Source of the DNA: Flavobacterium cerinum
GTDB lineage: Bacteria; Bacteroidota; Bacteroidia; Flavobacteriales; Flavobacteriaceae
Length of the DNA stretch: 64,000 bases
Direction: 5' to 3'
NCBI RefSeq assembly: GCF_004028155.1
Contig: NZ_SBII01000008.1
Coordinates: 1-64,000, forward strand
Shown: piece after piece, positions 16,790 to 26,008 of the stretch
Numbering within the stretch: position 1 is the stretch's first letter
Layout of the letters: each line of letters begins with the position of its first letter
Made by a program: the position numbers and the translations under genes
Notes under the pieces: model-generated
The model's input: the letters and a program-made list of their open reading frames with translations, nothing else
What the model was told of the DNA's origin: nothing
Database searches by the model: none

Positions 16790-17720
16790 TTTCATAAGCT
16801 ATTGATGGCTGAGGATATGAATTACCATCTTCTTCTTTATATTCTTCATTAATCAGCCTCCCTTTTTCATCGTAATTTTTCACTTGGATCTGAAAGGTAT
16901 AATAATATATGCTTTCATTATCTATAGTGTTATCAAATTCCTTATTAGCTTTCCAAGAATAGATAGTTTTAATATTTCCTGATTCGTAATATTCAATACG
17001 TTTTTTTTTGGTCTGTTTTATTTTTAAATTCCCATTTGGATAATATCCTTCTATCTTAACTATATGCCCAATTTCTGAAATATCCAAATTAATCTTTTCA
17101 TTAGAAAAATAAATAATTTCACGCCAGCCACCATAAACCATATATCCCCTCCTAGCACTCCAAAAATAACTTGTTTTTTTACCAAGACTATCATATCGAT
17201 CTGTATGAACGCCATCTTTTTTGTAACGTACTTTTCTTTGCAGTTTCCCATTTGAATAATATTCAACCAAACTATCAGTTACAAAACCATCTTTAAATGT
17301 GCCTCTAATTTTTATTTTACCATCAGGATAGAAATCTTCCTGATAACCATAAGCAGGCTTTCCACAAACAAAATAAACAAAATCGGAATCCACTATCCAA
17401 GGCTGTCTGAACATTATTTTAGGATCATAACATGTCTCAATAGTCAATCCTTCTTTGAGTTCTATTGTATAATACTCTAAACCAGGCTCGGTTACACGTT
17501 GTACTATATATTTCCCTGGACGTGGTAAAGTGATTACATCTGAATCCATATTGCTAAAAGATTCAACCTCGACGCCAGTTGCATCGATTAGAAAATAAGT
17601 TTCTTTCTCAATATACGGGAGACTATCACAAGGAGTAATTCGTTGTAACTGAAACTGAACTTGCCCATTTCCAACATTACAACAAAATAATAGCAATAGT
17701 AATATTGATCTAACTATCAT
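16776..17720 (-). CDS. Secreted YwqK/MORN-2-like repeat protein
   Basis: 314 residues with a signal peptide (MIVRSILLLLLFCCNVGNGQ). The middle and C-terminal parts carry several MORN-variant (YwqK-type) repeats of the form YxxGKxK: EDFYPDGKIKIRGTF, EYYSNGKLQRKVRYK, EGYYPNGNLKIKQ, EYYESGNIKTIYSW, NYDEKGRLINEEY. Such proteins are often labelled YwqK-family antitoxins in automatic annotation, but secreted ones in this phylum are of unknown function. The gene overlaps rsmI by 11 bases at its 5' end, so it is translated from the same operon. Its 3' end lies inside the right inverted repeat of the island, so the present C-terminus may not be the original one. Confidence 0.85.
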   Translation of the reverse strand: MIVRSILLLLLFCCNVGNGQVQFQLQRITPCDSLPYIEKETYFLIDATGVEVESFSNMDSDVITLPRPGKYIVQRVTEPGLEYYTIELKEGLTIETCYDPKIMFRQPWIVDSDFVYFVCGKPAYGYQEDFYPDGKIKIRGTFKDGFVTDSLVEYYSNGKLQRKVRYKKDGVHTDRYDSLGKKTSYFWSARRGYMVYGGWREIIYFSNEKINLDISEIGHIVKIEGYYPNGNLKIKQTKKKRIEYYESGNIKTIYSWKANKEFDNTIDNESIYYYTFQIQVKNYDEKGRLINEEYKEEDGNSYPQPSIAYENKFR

Positions 17721-18423
17721 ATTCAGGCTTTTCCCTTTTCACTTTTCCAACAGGAACAAACCCACCCACAACAGCTACAATTTCTCCTCTTGGTTCTTTC
17801 TTTTCAAAATGAGCAAGTACTTCGGTTGCTGTACCGCGAACGGTCTCTTCGTGCATTTTAGAAAGTTCACGCGATACCGAAACCGGACGGTCTGCACCAA
17901 AGTATTGTGCAAACTCAGCCAGGGTTTTTACCAGTTTGTGTGGCGACACATAAAATATCATGGTTCTTGTTTCCTCGGCAAGTGCCAGGAAACGGGTCTG
18001 CCTTCCTTTTTTATCGGGTAGGAAACCTTCAAAAACAAACTTTTCGTTTGGAAGTCCGCTATTCACTAATGCCGGAACAAATGCGGTAGCGCCGGGAAGG
18101 CACTCTACCGGAATATCGTTTTCTACACAGGCACGGGTTAATAAAAACCCTGGGTCAGATATCGCAGGTGTTCCTGCATCCGATATCAGCGCAATGGTTT
18201 CGCCAGCCTGTAAACGTTTTATTATGCCTTCAACTGTTTTGTGCTCATTGTGCATATGATGGCTGTGCATGTGTGTGCCAATCTCAAAATGCTTAAGCAA
18301 TTTGCTGCTGGTACGGGTATCTTCAGCCAGGATAAGGTCGACCTCCTTTAGCACTTTAATGGCACGAAAGGTCATGTCTTCCAAGTTGCCAATAGGCGTA
18401 GGAACAATATATAGTTTAGACAT
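17710..18423 (-). CDS. rsmI: 16S rRNA (cytidine(1402)-2'-O)-methyltransferase
   Basis: 237 residues. The N-terminus LYIVPTPIGNLEDMTFRA and the motifs LILAEDTRTSSKLLKHF, ALISDAGTPAISDPGFLL and PGATAFVPALVNSGLP are diagnostic for RsmI of the tetrapyrrole-methylase fold. The enzyme 2'-O-methylates C1402 in the decoding centre of 16S rRNA with S-adenosylmethionine. It is slightly shorter than the E. coli protein, as is usual in Bacteroidota. The start ATG overlaps the stop of the upstream gene (TAATG), showing translational coupling. Confidence 0.97.
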   Translation of the reverse strand: MSKLYIVPTPIGNLEDMTFRAIKVLKEVDLILAEDTRTSSKLLKHFEIGTHMHSHHMHNEHKTVEGIIKRLQAGETIALISDAGTPAISDPGFLLTRACVENDIPVECLPGATAFVPALVNSGLPNEKFVFEGFLPDKKGRQTRFLALAEETRTMIFYVSPHKLVKTLAEFAQYFGADRPVSVSRELSKMHEETVRGTATEVLAHFEKKEPRGEIVAVVGGFVPVGKVKREKPEYDS

Positions 18424-19697
18424 TAATCAAATTTTTTCTCCACAATACCCATAAAACGCTCTGCATACTCCTCTTTACCTGCCCAGTCATTGTAGTCTGG
18501 TTTTACAAGGTCTTCTATAAAGCTTTTAGCATCTTCATAGTTGTTCATAGTATTAAGCTGCGATAATACCCTGTTAAGGTCTTCGCCACTGCCGCCAAAC
18601 AATTGTTTTTCGAAAGCAATGCGGTCGTTAAGGGTAAGTGAAATGGTTTTACCTAATGAATCGTTAAGTGTTTTAGGTCTGTCAGTATCTGCACTACGCG
18701 TTGCGCGATTCCCTATTACAGTACTTCCTTCTTCTTTAGGTTTTTGTATTTCTTTTTTAGGCTCTTCCACAACCGCCTGCGGCTGTATAATTTCCTGTTT
18801 AGGTTCTTCTGCTTCTTTTTTAGGTTCCTCTACAGTTTCTTTTTTATCAGACTGCCCCGGTTCCCAATCGCGCCAGTCTCTAACAACAGGCTTTACTTCT
18901 TCTTCCTCCTTTACAGGTTCTTCTTTTATAGGCTCTGCTTTTTTTGCAGGCTCACTATCCGATTTTTTAACAAACTCCGGTTCTTTATAATCGTGATAAT
19001 CTTCAAATGTTATCTCTTTTTGTTTTTGAGGTACTTCGGGAGCAGCAGTTCTTTCAAAAGCAAAATCTAAATCTATTCCTGACTCTTCAACTTTAACGCT
19101 TTCATCAGGAGCGATGGTTGCGATCTCGGCATCACTTGCTTTTTCCTGCTCTTCAATAGTCGTTTCTGCAGGTTTTGTAAACACCGCTTCCGCAGATTCC
19201 TCCATCGCTTTTAACTCTCCGGCTGGTTTTTCTATTTCCATTGCCGCTACCGGCTCTTCAACGATCTCGTCTTCAACTATTTCTTTTGCCTCTTCAAGTT
19301 CTTCTTTCTCTTCTTCCAATTCTTCCTTAACTGGCTCAACAACAGCTTGGGTTACTTCTTCTTTAACCGCTACCGGTTTTTCTTCTTTTTTTGCTTCTTC
19401 TGCTATCTTAACAGCTGCAGCATCCGCTTTTGCCTTTGCTTCCTCTTTCTCAATTTCATTCGCCTTAACTTCAGGCTGTTCCTCAAGTCCATATACTTCT
19501 TCCAAAGTTTCTTCTGCCGATGCAAAACCAATGGTTGGCTTTATCTCACTAAAGTTATCTTCCACAAAACGCAGTACCGAGATCTTCTCGTACAGCTTCA
19601 GGGTTTCCTGCTGCAACTGATCCAGTTCGGCCCTGTTCTTCAATTTAAGTATCCTGTGAGCAATGCTTATCAGTTCGGCTTCTAACTTTTTCTTCAT
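18423..19697 (-). CDS. Acidic low-complexity protein with conserved ends
   Basis: 424 residues. The N-terminal ~75 residues form a helical domain (MKKKLEAELISIAHRILKLK). A long Glu/Lys/Pro/Ala-rich middle follows with repeated EEPKKE-like pieces and is probably disordered. A conserved C-terminal domain ends the protein (SLTLNDRIAFEKQLFGGSGE, LNRVLSQLNTMNNYEDAKSF). There is no signal peptide. I know this layout as an unnamed conserved protein of Flavobacteriia, next to rsmI and tdk; its role is unknown. The strong codon bias of the middle creates long open frames on the opposite strand, which I reject as genes. It is translationally coupled to rsmI. Confidence 0.8.
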   Translation of the reverse strand: MKKKLEAELISIAHRILKLKNRAELDQLQQETLKLYEKISVLRFVEDNFSEIKPTIGFASAEETLEEVYGLEEQPEVKANEIEKEEAKAKADAAAVKIAEEAKKEEKPVAVKEEVTQAVVEPVKEELEEEKEELEEAKEIVEDEIVEEPVAAMEIEKPAGELKAMEESAEAVFTKPAETTIEEQEKASDAEIATIAPDESVKVEESGIDLDFAFERTAAPEVPQKQKEITFEDYHDYKEPEFVKKSDSEPAKKAEPIKEEPVKEEEEVKPVVRDWRDWEPGQSDKKETVEEPKKEAEEPKQEIIQPQAVVEEPKKEIQKPKEEGSTVIGNRATRSADTDRPKTLNDSLGKTISLTLNDRIAFEKQLFGGSGEDLNRVLSQLNTMNNYEDAKSFIEDLVKPDYNDWAGKEEYAERFMGIVEKKFD

Positions 19698-19798
19698 AAC
19701 TTTTAGAATTATAGGGGATAGCGCAATAGTTTTTTAATAAATTTGTTTTATACAAAGTAACACAAAACATTTTTGTTTTACACCCTGAAAATTACAAA

Positions 19799-20443
19799 AT
19801 GTTTCTTGAAAATACAGTAAATCATAAAGAACAATTCGGCTGGATAGAAGTGATCTGCGGGTCAATGTTTTCGGGCAAGACCGAAGAACTTATCCGTAGG
19901 CTTAAAAGAGCACAGTTTGCGCAGCAAAAGGTAGAAATCTTTAAGCCTGCCATAGAAACCCGATACCACGAAGAAATGGTAATATCGCACGATGCAAACC
20001 AGATCCGTTCCACTCCCATTACCTCATCTTCCATGATGCGGATACTGGCACAGGACTGTGATGTAGTAGGTATAGACGAAGCCCAGTTTTTTGACGATGA
20101 GATCGTAACCGTTTGCAACGACCTTGCCAATAGCGGCATAAGAGTTATTGTTGCAGGACTGGATATGGATTTTAAAGGAAATCCCTTTGGTCCTATGCCT
20201 GCCCTTATGGCTACAGCCGAGTATGTTACCAAAGTACATGCGGTTTGTACCCGTACCGGAAACCTTGCCAACTACAGCTTTAGAAAAGCCAACAACGACA
20301 ACCTTGTCCTGCTTGGTGAAACCGAAGAATATGAACCTTTAAGCAGAGCCGCCTATTATGCTGCAATGAGAGAAGCTTCAATAATAAAAACATCTAATAA
20401 AGAAACGCCTTTACCAAAAGACGATTTAAATACACAGCCTTGA
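19799..20443 (+). CDS. tdk: Thymidine kinase (type II)
   Basis: 214 residues. The P-loop [14 protein letters not shown] lies near residue 23, the DEAQFF motif (IDEAQFFDD) near residue 98, and the lasso-region motif [14 protein letters not shown] follows. A single CTR-type zinc-site remnant (HAVCTRTG) is visible. The enzyme phosphorylates thymidine with ATP in nucleotide salvage in the cytoplasm. It diverges from the acidic protein gene. Its stop codon overlaps the TTG start of murF-alr (TTGA), so the two genes form one unit. Confidence 0.97.
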   Translation: MFLENTVNHKEQFGWIEVICGSMFSGKTEELIRRLKRAQFAQQKVEIFKPAIETRYHEEMVISHDANQIRSTPITSSSMMRILAQDCDVVGIDEAQFFDDEIVTVCNDLANSGIRVIVAGLDMDFKGNPFGPMPALMATAEYVTKVHAVCTRTGNLANYSFRKANNDNLVLLGETEEYEPLSRAAYYAAMREASIIKTSNKETPLPKDDLNTQP

Positions 20444-22881
20444 GTATAAAAATCCAGGATATTGTCGTCGCTATGCATTCCAAATTTGAAGGAATACAGC
20501 CCGATATGGAAATAGATAATGTATCTATAGACAGCCGATCATTACAAAACAATACAGGTACATTGTTTTTTGCCTTAACGGGACAAAACCGCAATGGCCA
20601 TCAATACATAAACGACCTTATACACAAAGGTGTAGTTAATTTTGTGGTGAACCATATTCCCACAGGAGCTGTTGGGAAAGCCAACTTTTTTATTGTTGAC
20701 AATACCCTGAAAGCATTACAGGATTTTGCTATTTATTACCGAAAACTTTTCAGCTTTCCGGTTATAGCTATAACCGGAAGCAGTGGAAAGACCGTTGTGA
20801 AAGAATGGCTCAATTACCTGCTTAGCCCCGATTTTAACATTATCCGAAGTCCTAAAAGTTACAACTCGCAGGTGGGTGTTCCTTTATCTATCATTGGTAT
20901 CAACCAAAAACACAATTTGGGAATTTTTGAAGCGGGAATTTCTATCCCCGGAGAAATGGAGCATCTGGAACCCATCATCCGTCCGGAAATTGGTGTGCTC
21001 ACTAATATTGGCACTGCACACGAAGAAGGTTTTACAAGCCATCAGGAGAAGATCCGCGAAAAGCTGAAACTCTTTAAAAATGCTAAGCTGCTTATCTATC
21101 AAAAAAATGGAGATGTAGCTAAAGAGCTGGATCCTAATCTAAAAACATTTACATGGGCTTTTAATGAAAGTGCCGATGTAATTATGAATACAATTAAAGA
21201 TACATCAAGCACCAATCTTACGGTAATACGTCCTGAAGAAATGTTTGCGGTGACTCTTCCGTTTACCGACGATGCTTCTATAGAAAATGCTATTAACAGC
21301 CTTATGGTTTTACTGCATTTAAACTATAAAGTAGACATTATAAAAGAACGCATGGCAGGACTCTATCCGATAGAGATGCGCCTACAGGTAAAAAACGGCA
21401 GTAACGGCTGTACACTTATTGACGATAGTTACAGCTCTGACTACCAGTCATTAAAAATAGCACTCGATTTTTTAGAGCAGCATAAAACTCACGAAAAGAA
21501 AACAATAATCCTTTCGGATGTTTTCCAAAGTGGCTTTGAAACCGAAGAACTTTATGACAAGGTTGAAAAAATGCTTTCCGGGCATAAGATCAGTCAGGTA
21601 ATAGGTATCGGCGATACGATTAGCAAACAACTGGCGCATCTGCCAAATTTCTATCCGTACAGTACAACTCAGGAATTCCTGACTCACTATAGAGCAAATG
21701 CCTTTGAGAATGAAACCGTACTGATAAAAGGGGCGAGAAATTTCCGCTTTGATGAGATTGTGGTATTCCTTGAAGAGAAAACCCATCAAACAGTACTCGA
21801 AATTAACCTCAACGCAATAACCCATAACCTTAACTTTTACAAAAGCAGGCTAAAACCGGAGACCAAAATCATGGTTATGGTAAAAGCCTTTGGCTACGGT
21901 AGCGGCAGTTATGAAATTGCCAAAGCTTTATCGCACCAAAAGGTAGATTATTTAGGCGTGGCTGTTGCCGATGAGGGAATTGCCCTGCGCAACGCAGGGA
22001 TAACCATTCCTATAATTGTAATGAACCCGGAGCGCAGTGCTTTTGCCGCAATGGCTGCCTACAATTTAGAACCCGAAGTCTATTCTGCTAAAGAGCTAAG
22101 GGCTTTTATAACGGTGGCGCAGCAAAAAAACCTGTCCAACTACCCTATCCATATTAAGCTCGACACAGGTATGCACCGTCTTGGCTTTATGGAAGACCAA
22201 TTAGCTGAACTTATTGAACTGCTTCACAACAACAACCTGGTTTCGGTAAAGAGTATTTTCTCGCATCTGTCGTCCAGTGATGTAACGGACTATCGTGATT
22301 TCACTCTGGGGCAAATTGCCAACTTCGAGAAATGGTCAAGTCATTTAATGAAAGAACTGGAAATAAATCCTATCCGCCATATACTAAACACATCGGGCAT
22401 TTACAATTTCCCCGAAGCACAGTACAATATGGTGCGCCTCGGTATTGGTTTGTATGGTGTAGGCAATGACGAAGAAGAATACAAATGCCTGGCAAATGTG
22501 GGCACCCTTAAAACGGTTATCCTTCAAATAAAAGATGTAGATCCGGGTGAAAGCATTGGCTACAGCCGAAGATTTATAGCTAAAGAAAAGATCCGTATTG
22601 CAACCCTCCCCATAGGTTATGCCGATGGGATAAGAAGAGCATGGGGAAATGAAAAAGGCTATGTTACCATAAACAACAAAAAAGCAGTAATTACAGGTAC
22701 TATCTCTATGGATATGATGATGGTAGACGTAACCGATATTGACTGCAAAGAAGGCGACAGTGCTGTCATTTTTGGCAAAAACCCATCGGTGGTCGAAATG
22801 GCTCAGGTATTAGGCACCATACCTTACGAAATTTTAACTAGTATTTCGCAGCGTGTAAAACGTATTTTTTACAAAGAGTAG
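20440..22881 (+). CDS. murF-alr: Bifunctional MurF ligase / alanine racemase
   Basis: 813 residues. The N-terminal ~450 residues are UDP-MurNAc-tripeptide:D-Ala-D-Ala ligase (P-loop [15 protein letters not shown], then [19 protein letters not shown] and [11 protein letters not shown]). The rest is alanine racemase: the PLP lysine lies in [11 protein letters not shown], followed by [21 protein letters not shown] and the catalytic-tyrosine motif SIGYSRRF. The fusion joins D-Ala supply with its use in peptidoglycan precursor synthesis and is known in Bacteroidota. I chose the TTG at 20440 because [12 protein letters not shown] looks like the native MurF start and overlaps the tdk stop by 4 bases; an ATG at 20473 would drop that helix. 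Confidence 0.93.
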   Translation: MSIKIQDIVVAMHSKFEGIQPDMEIDNVSIDSRSLQNNTGTLFFALTGQNRNGHQYINDLIHKGVVNFVVNHIPTGAVGKANFFIVDNTLKALQDFAIYYRKLFSFPVIAITGSSGKTVVKEWLNYLLSPDFNIIRSPKSYNSQVGVPLSIIGINQKHNLGIFEAGISIPGEMEHLEPIIRPEIGVLTNIGTAHEEGFTSHQEKIREKLKLFKNAKLLIYQKNGDVAKELDPNLKTFTWAFNESADVIMNTIKDTSSTNLTVIRPEEMFAVTLPFTDDASIENAINSLMVLLHLNYKVDIIKERMAGLYPIEMRLQVKNGSNGCTLIDDSYSSDYQSLKIALDFLEQHKTHEKKTIILSDVFQSGFETEELYDKVEKMLSGHKISQVIGIGDTISKQLAHLPNFYPYSTTQEFLTHYRANAFENETVLIKGARNFRFDEIVVFLEEKTHQTVLEINLNAITHNLNFYKSRLKPETKIMVMVKAFGYGSGSYEIAKALSHQKVDYLGVAVADEGIALRNAGITIPIIVMNPERSAFAAMAAYNLEPEVYSAKELRAFITVAQQKNLSNYPIHIKLDTGMHRLGFMEDQLAELIELLHNNNLVSVKSIFSHLSSSDVTDYRDFTLGQIANFEKWSSHLMKELEINPIRHILNTSGIYNFPEAQYNMVRLGIGLYGVGNDEEEYKCLANVGTLKTVILQIKDVDPGESIGYSRRFIAKEKIRIATLPIGYADGIRRAWGNEKGYVTINNKKAVITGTISMDMMMVDVTDIDCKEGDSAVIFGKNPSVVEMAQVLGTIPYEILTSISQRVKRIFYKE

Positions 22882-22943
22882 AAATAGTTTTGTAACTTAG
22901 CTTATACCAAAACCAATTATTTTAAACTAAAAAACTGAAAACT

Positions 22944-23336
22944 ATGGGATTAATGAAAGAATTTAAGGATTTTGCATTAAAAGGCAATGTACTGGATCTT
23001 GCCATTGGTGTTATCATTGGCGCTGCCTTTAACGCCATTATAAAATCGCTTGTAGAAGACATTATCACACCATTATTATTAACACCTGCCTTAAAAGCAG
23101 CCAACCTGGAAAACCTTTCTCAGCTTGTTATCCCGGGTACAGCAGTAAAGTATGGTAATTTTATTTCGAATGTAATATCGTTCATTATTGTTGCCTTTGT
23201 ACTGTTCATGATCATTAAGGGTGTTAACGCCTCAAGAAAAAAAGACATCGAAGCACCTGCAGAACCGCCTGCTCCAACAAACGAAGAAAAACTTTTAATG
23301 GAGATAAGGGATGCTTTAAAGAACAGACAGTTATAA
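22944..23336 (+). CDS. mscL: Large-conductance mechanosensitive channel MscL
   Basis: 130 residues. The amphipathic N-terminus (GLMKEFKDFALKGNVLDLA) and first helix (IGVIIGAAFNAIIKSLVEDI) are the MscL signature, followed by a short periplasmic loop and a second helix (VISFIIVAFVLFMIIKGVN). The charged C-terminal bundle ends with NEEKLLMEIRDALKN. It forms a pentameric channel in the inner membrane that releases solutes under hypo-osmotic stress. A TAGTTTTG box at 22885-22892, just after murF-alr, may be its promoter. A strong terminator follows. Confidence 0.97.
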   Translation: MGLMKEFKDFALKGNVLDLAIGVIIGAAFNAIIKSLVEDIITPLLLTPALKAANLENLSQLVIPGTAVKYGNFISNVISFIIVAFVLFMIIKGVNASRKKDIEAPAEPPAPTNEEKLLMEIRDALKNRQL

Positions 23337-23374
23337 AAAGACGTTTCCGCTACACTATATATTCTATTATTAAC

Positions 23375-23403
23375 AAAACCGTTCCCAGAGAACGGTTTTT
23401 CTT
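23375..23403 (+). terminator. Terminator after mscL
   Basis: AAAACCGTT (23375-23383), loop CCCAGAG, AACGGTTTT (23391-23399), followed by further T residues. Confidence 0.85.
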
Positions 23404-23416
23404 TGTGTAATTTCTG

Positions 23417-23446
23417 TTGGAGCAATTTGTTTTCTACCTACTTTTG
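23417..23446 (+). promoter_or_regulatory. Promoter of asd
   Basis: TTG (23417-23419), 19 bases, TACTTTTG (23439-23446): a full match to the Bacteroidota -33/-7 pattern. Transcription would start near 23450-23453, leaving a leader of about 25 bases before the ATG at 23477. Confidence 0.65.
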
Positions 23447-23476
23447 CTTCAAATTAATTTAATAACATATACTATT

Positions 23477-24466
23477 ATGAAAGTTGCTGTTGTAGGCGCT
23501 ACCGGAATGGTAGGCGAAGTAATGCTGAAAGTACTGGCCGAAAGAAATTTCCCAATAACCGAATTAATCCCTGTAGCCTCTGAGCGATCTGTAGGTAAGG
23601 AAATCGAGTATAAGGGAAAGAAGTATAAGGTGGTGAGCCTTGATACTGCCGTGAGCATGAAGCCGGAAATAGCACTATTTTCTGCCGGTGGAGACACGTC
23701 TAAAGAATGGGCTCCAAAATTTGCCGAAGCAGGTACAACTGTAATAGACAATTCATCTGCATGGAGAATGGATCCTACCAAAAAACTGGTAGTGCCTGAA
23801 ATCAATGCAAACCAGCTGACTAAAGAAGACAAGATCATAGCGAACCCAAATTGCTCTACCATACAAATGGTACTGGCGCTGGCACCGCTGCACAAAAAAT
23901 ACAACATTGAGCGTATTGTAGTTTCTACGTACCAGTCTATTACCGGAACAGGTGTAAAGGCGGTAAAACAGTTAGAGAACGAATATGCCGGTATTGAAGG
24001 CGAAATGGCATACAAATACCCTATTCACCGTAATGCTATTCCACAAATCGATTCGTTTGAAGAGAACGGCTATACGAAAGAAGAAATGAAAATGACACGT
24101 GAGACAAAAAAGATCATGTCTGACGATTCTATAAGAGTAACGGCTACTACGGTGCGTATCCCAACCGTAGGTGGGCACAGTGAATCAGTAAACGTACAAT
24201 TCACAAATGACTTTGATATTAAAGAAGTACGCAGTATCCTTGAGAACACTCCGGGAGTTGTAGTACAGGATAACATAGATACATTTACTTACCCAATGCC
24301 TCTTTATGCAGAAGGTAAAGACGATGTATATGTAGGGCGTATCCGTCGTGATGAAAGTCAGGACAATACACTAAACATGTGGATCGTTGCTGATAACCTT
24401 AGAAAAGGTGCTGCTACCAACACCGTACAGATTGCTGAGTACCTGGTTGCAAATGGACTAGTATAA
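23477..24466 (+). CDS. asd: Aspartate-semialdehyde dehydrogenase
   Basis: 329 residues from the ATG at 23477 (MKVAVVGATGMVGEVMLKVL, a Rossmann NADP site). An upstream extension in frame would run through the promoter, so I reject it. The active-site cysteine is in IANPNCSTIQMV, followed by STYQSITGTGVKAV, and the later IRVTATTVRIPTVGGHSESV holds the substrate-binding and catalytic His region. The enzyme reduces aspartyl phosphate to aspartate semialdehyde, feeding lysine/diaminopimelate, threonine and methionine synthesis. It has its own promoter and terminator, so it is a single-gene unit. Confidence 0.97.
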   Translation: MKVAVVGATGMVGEVMLKVLAERNFPITELIPVASERSVGKEIEYKGKKYKVVSLDTAVSMKPEIALFSAGGDTSKEWAPKFAEAGTTVIDNSSAWRMDPTKKLVVPEINANQLTKEDKIIANPNCSTIQMVLALAPLHKKYNIERIVVSTYQSITGTGVKAVKQLENEYAGIEGEMAYKYPIHRNAIPQIDSFEENGYTKEEMKMTRETKKIMSDDSIRVTATTVRIPTVGGHSESVNVQFTNDFDIKEVRSILENTPGVVVQDNIDTFTYPMPLYAEGKDDVYVGRIRRDESQDNTLNMWIVADNLRKGAATNTVQIAEYLVANGLV

Positions 24467-24490
24467 TACAAGTATTCAAATTCTATATAG

Positions 24491-24519
24491 AACCTGCAAC
24501 GAGAGTTGCAGGTTTTTTA
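24491..24519 (+). terminator. Terminator after asd
   Basis: AACCTGCAAC (24491-24500), GAGA loop, GTTGCAGGTT (24505-24514), then TTTTAT: a 10-base perfect stem. Confidence 0.9.
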
Positions 24520-24632
24520 TTTATACCATTCAAATGGAGTAATACGGAGTAGAATCCTGAGGTTTAATGCCTACTAGCAATGCAGATCTCATCTACTAAA
24601 TATTTATATCTTTACCTAAACCATCAATTGCA

Positions 24633-25403
24633 ATGAACAGATCAGTATTACTTTTGCTCGCACTAATCTGCTTACTTTTATCCTGTAAAAGAAGCGACAA
24701 CAATAAAAAAGAAAATGTAATACATGATGAATATAATCATGATTACGACACAACACGCATTGTACGGTCTAATGCCGAAAGATTAAGAAATCACTTCATA
24801 CATCATGAAATACGCCCAAAAATGATGATCAATAATATTGATGGAAATGAAAATGAGATCAAGTTAGCAAACCACAATATTAAATGGATCAATGGCAGAA
24901 AAGAAACTATTTTGATTATTGATAACAAACAGATTTCTTTAAAAGGCACAACAACTATAAATGAGGTTCATAACTTTAAGAAAGACACTTTAAATTTTAC
25001 AGGTAAATGGACCCAGGTAAAATTATACAAATTGAACGGAAGAGATATAATTGCAGTGGAGATTGAATATAGCATTTATAAAGACTACCCAACAAATCTT
25101 TACTTATTGTATGACACTGCAAAAAAGACAACCAATTATTTTGGGGCATTTGAAGCAAAAAACGGAATGAATCTGTATAATTTTGGGGATGATAAAATAC
25201 GTTTTGTAAGTCAATCACATCTTATAACACCTACATGCCCTGAAGATATCTATAATATATATTCGATAGATAATGAAGGTATATTTCAATTACAAAAAAA
25301 GCGAAATGGCAAACCTTACGAAATATTACATTTCTACACCCCTGAAGGTATTAAAGAGTTTGAAGGCTTGGTTCAGGACGATTGGATAAAAAAAATAAAA
25401 TGA
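24633..25403 (+). CDS. Hypothetical lipoprotein
   Basis: 256 residues. The signal peptide with lipobox (MNRSVLLLLALICLLLSCKR, LLSC) predicts lipidation at Cys18. The mature part looks beta-rich (ETILIIDNKQISLKGTTTIN, LYLLYDTAKKTTNYFGAFEA). I do not recognise a family. It is flanked by the asd terminator and the metal-uptake module and appears to stand alone. No sorting domain is present, so it probably stays in the periplasm, attached to a membrane. Confidence 0.75.
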   Translation: MNRSVLLLLALICLLLSCKRSDNNKKENVIHDEYNHDYDTTRIVRSNAERLRNHFIHHEIRPKMMINNIDGNENEIKLANHNIKWINGRKETILIIDNKQISLKGTTTINEVHNFKKDTLNFTGKWTQVKLYKLNGRDIIAVEIEYSIYKDYPTNLYLLYDTAKKTTNYFGAFEAKNGMNLYNFGDDKIRFVSQSHLITPTCPEDIYNIYSIDNEGIFQLQKKRNGKPYEILHFYTPEGIKEFEGLVQDDWIKKIK

Positions 25404-25460
25404 TCTAACAATCCATTTTAATTTATACGCTAACTGGAAATAAAAATATACCCATATCAA

Positions 25461-25484
25461 GATTTCTCCTTCGTCGAAATGACA
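25461..25484. repeat. Probable dispersed short repeat
   Basis: The sequence TTTCTCCTTCGTCGAAATGA in this intergenic stretch resembles a short intergenic sequence that I recall as common in Flavobacterium genomes. Only one copy of this type is seen in the window, so repeat status is inferred from memory, not shown here. Confidence 0.3.
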
Positions 25485-25518
25485 GAAACAGGTTAAAACA
25501 ACATTAATTGCAACACAA

Positions 25519-25550
25519 TTGCATTTAATTCAAAATCTTTTCTACCTTTG
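25519..25550 (+). promoter_or_regulatory. Promoter giving a probably leaderless mRNA
   Basis: TTG (25519-25521), 21 bases, TACCTTTG (25543-25550), an exact -7 match. The ATG is at 25556, only 5 bases after the box, so transcription should start at or just before the start codon. Confidence 0.6.
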
Positions 25551-25555
25551 CTGTC

Positions 25556-25891
25556 ATGAAAAGAAAATTCGCCATATTCAATCTGGCCCTGATGGCATTA
25601 GTGCAGCTCACTATCGCCTATCAGTCTTTTCACGCGTTTAGCCATCAGCATGCTCATGAACAGCATAAGGTAAAAAAAGAATCCAAGCAGTTTAGCGCGC
25701 TCGACCATGATCACGAAGAAGACTGCTCTATTTGTGATTTCCATTTTGACTACTTCATTGTCCCACAGGAATTTTGCTGCAGGCTCGATTTTCCGTTTAA
25801 ACCCATTCCTTACAGCTTTAGCAGCATAGAAGGCAGCAAGGCATTTGCCGGAAGCCTGTATGCGCATAGAGGCCCTCCTTCATTTGTTTAA
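25556..25891 (+). CDS. Small secreted His-rich protein, first gene of a metal-uptake module
   Basis: 111 residues with an N-terminal signal peptide (MKRKFAIFNLALMALVQLTI). The mature part is rich in His, Asp, Glu and Cys: HAFSHQHAHEQH, DHDHEEDCSICDFHFDY and FCCRLDF. Such clusters suggest binding of a transition metal such as zinc or copper in the periplasm. It precedes a TonB-dependent receptor and a lipoprotein on the same strand, so it may hand metal to, or sense metal for, that system. It has its own consensus promoter. No named family is certain; it resembles small DUF2946-like proteins found beside metal transporters. Confidence 0.72.
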   Translation: MKRKFAIFNLALMALVQLTIAYQSFHAFSHQHAHEQHKVKKESKQFSALDHDHEEDCSICDFHFDYFIVPQEFCCRLDFPFKPIPYSFSSIEGSKAFAGSLYAHRGPPSFV

Positions 25892-26008
25892 GACATCATT
25901 TACGACCATCCCATCCCGAAACGCTTCGATATACTGAGCGCGACTACGGATTTTCGGCATACGCCGGAATCAGAGGGGATATTGTATTATTCTTAGACTC
26001 TATACATC

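Noticed and set aside
10346..16797. Eight-base target duplication expected for an IS1595 element at the 33-bp repeats
   Set aside because: TAGTACCT on the left and TTTCATAA on the right differ; shifting by a few bases does not help.
18541..19685. Several long open frames on the plus strand opposite the acidic low-complexity gene
   Set aside because: They arise from the Glu/Lys-rich codons of the real gene read backwards; the products are Ser- or Phe-rich low complexity without any motif.
23417..23476. Upstream extension of asd
   Set aside because: It would run through the promoter; the Rossmann start MKVAVVGATG is at 23477.
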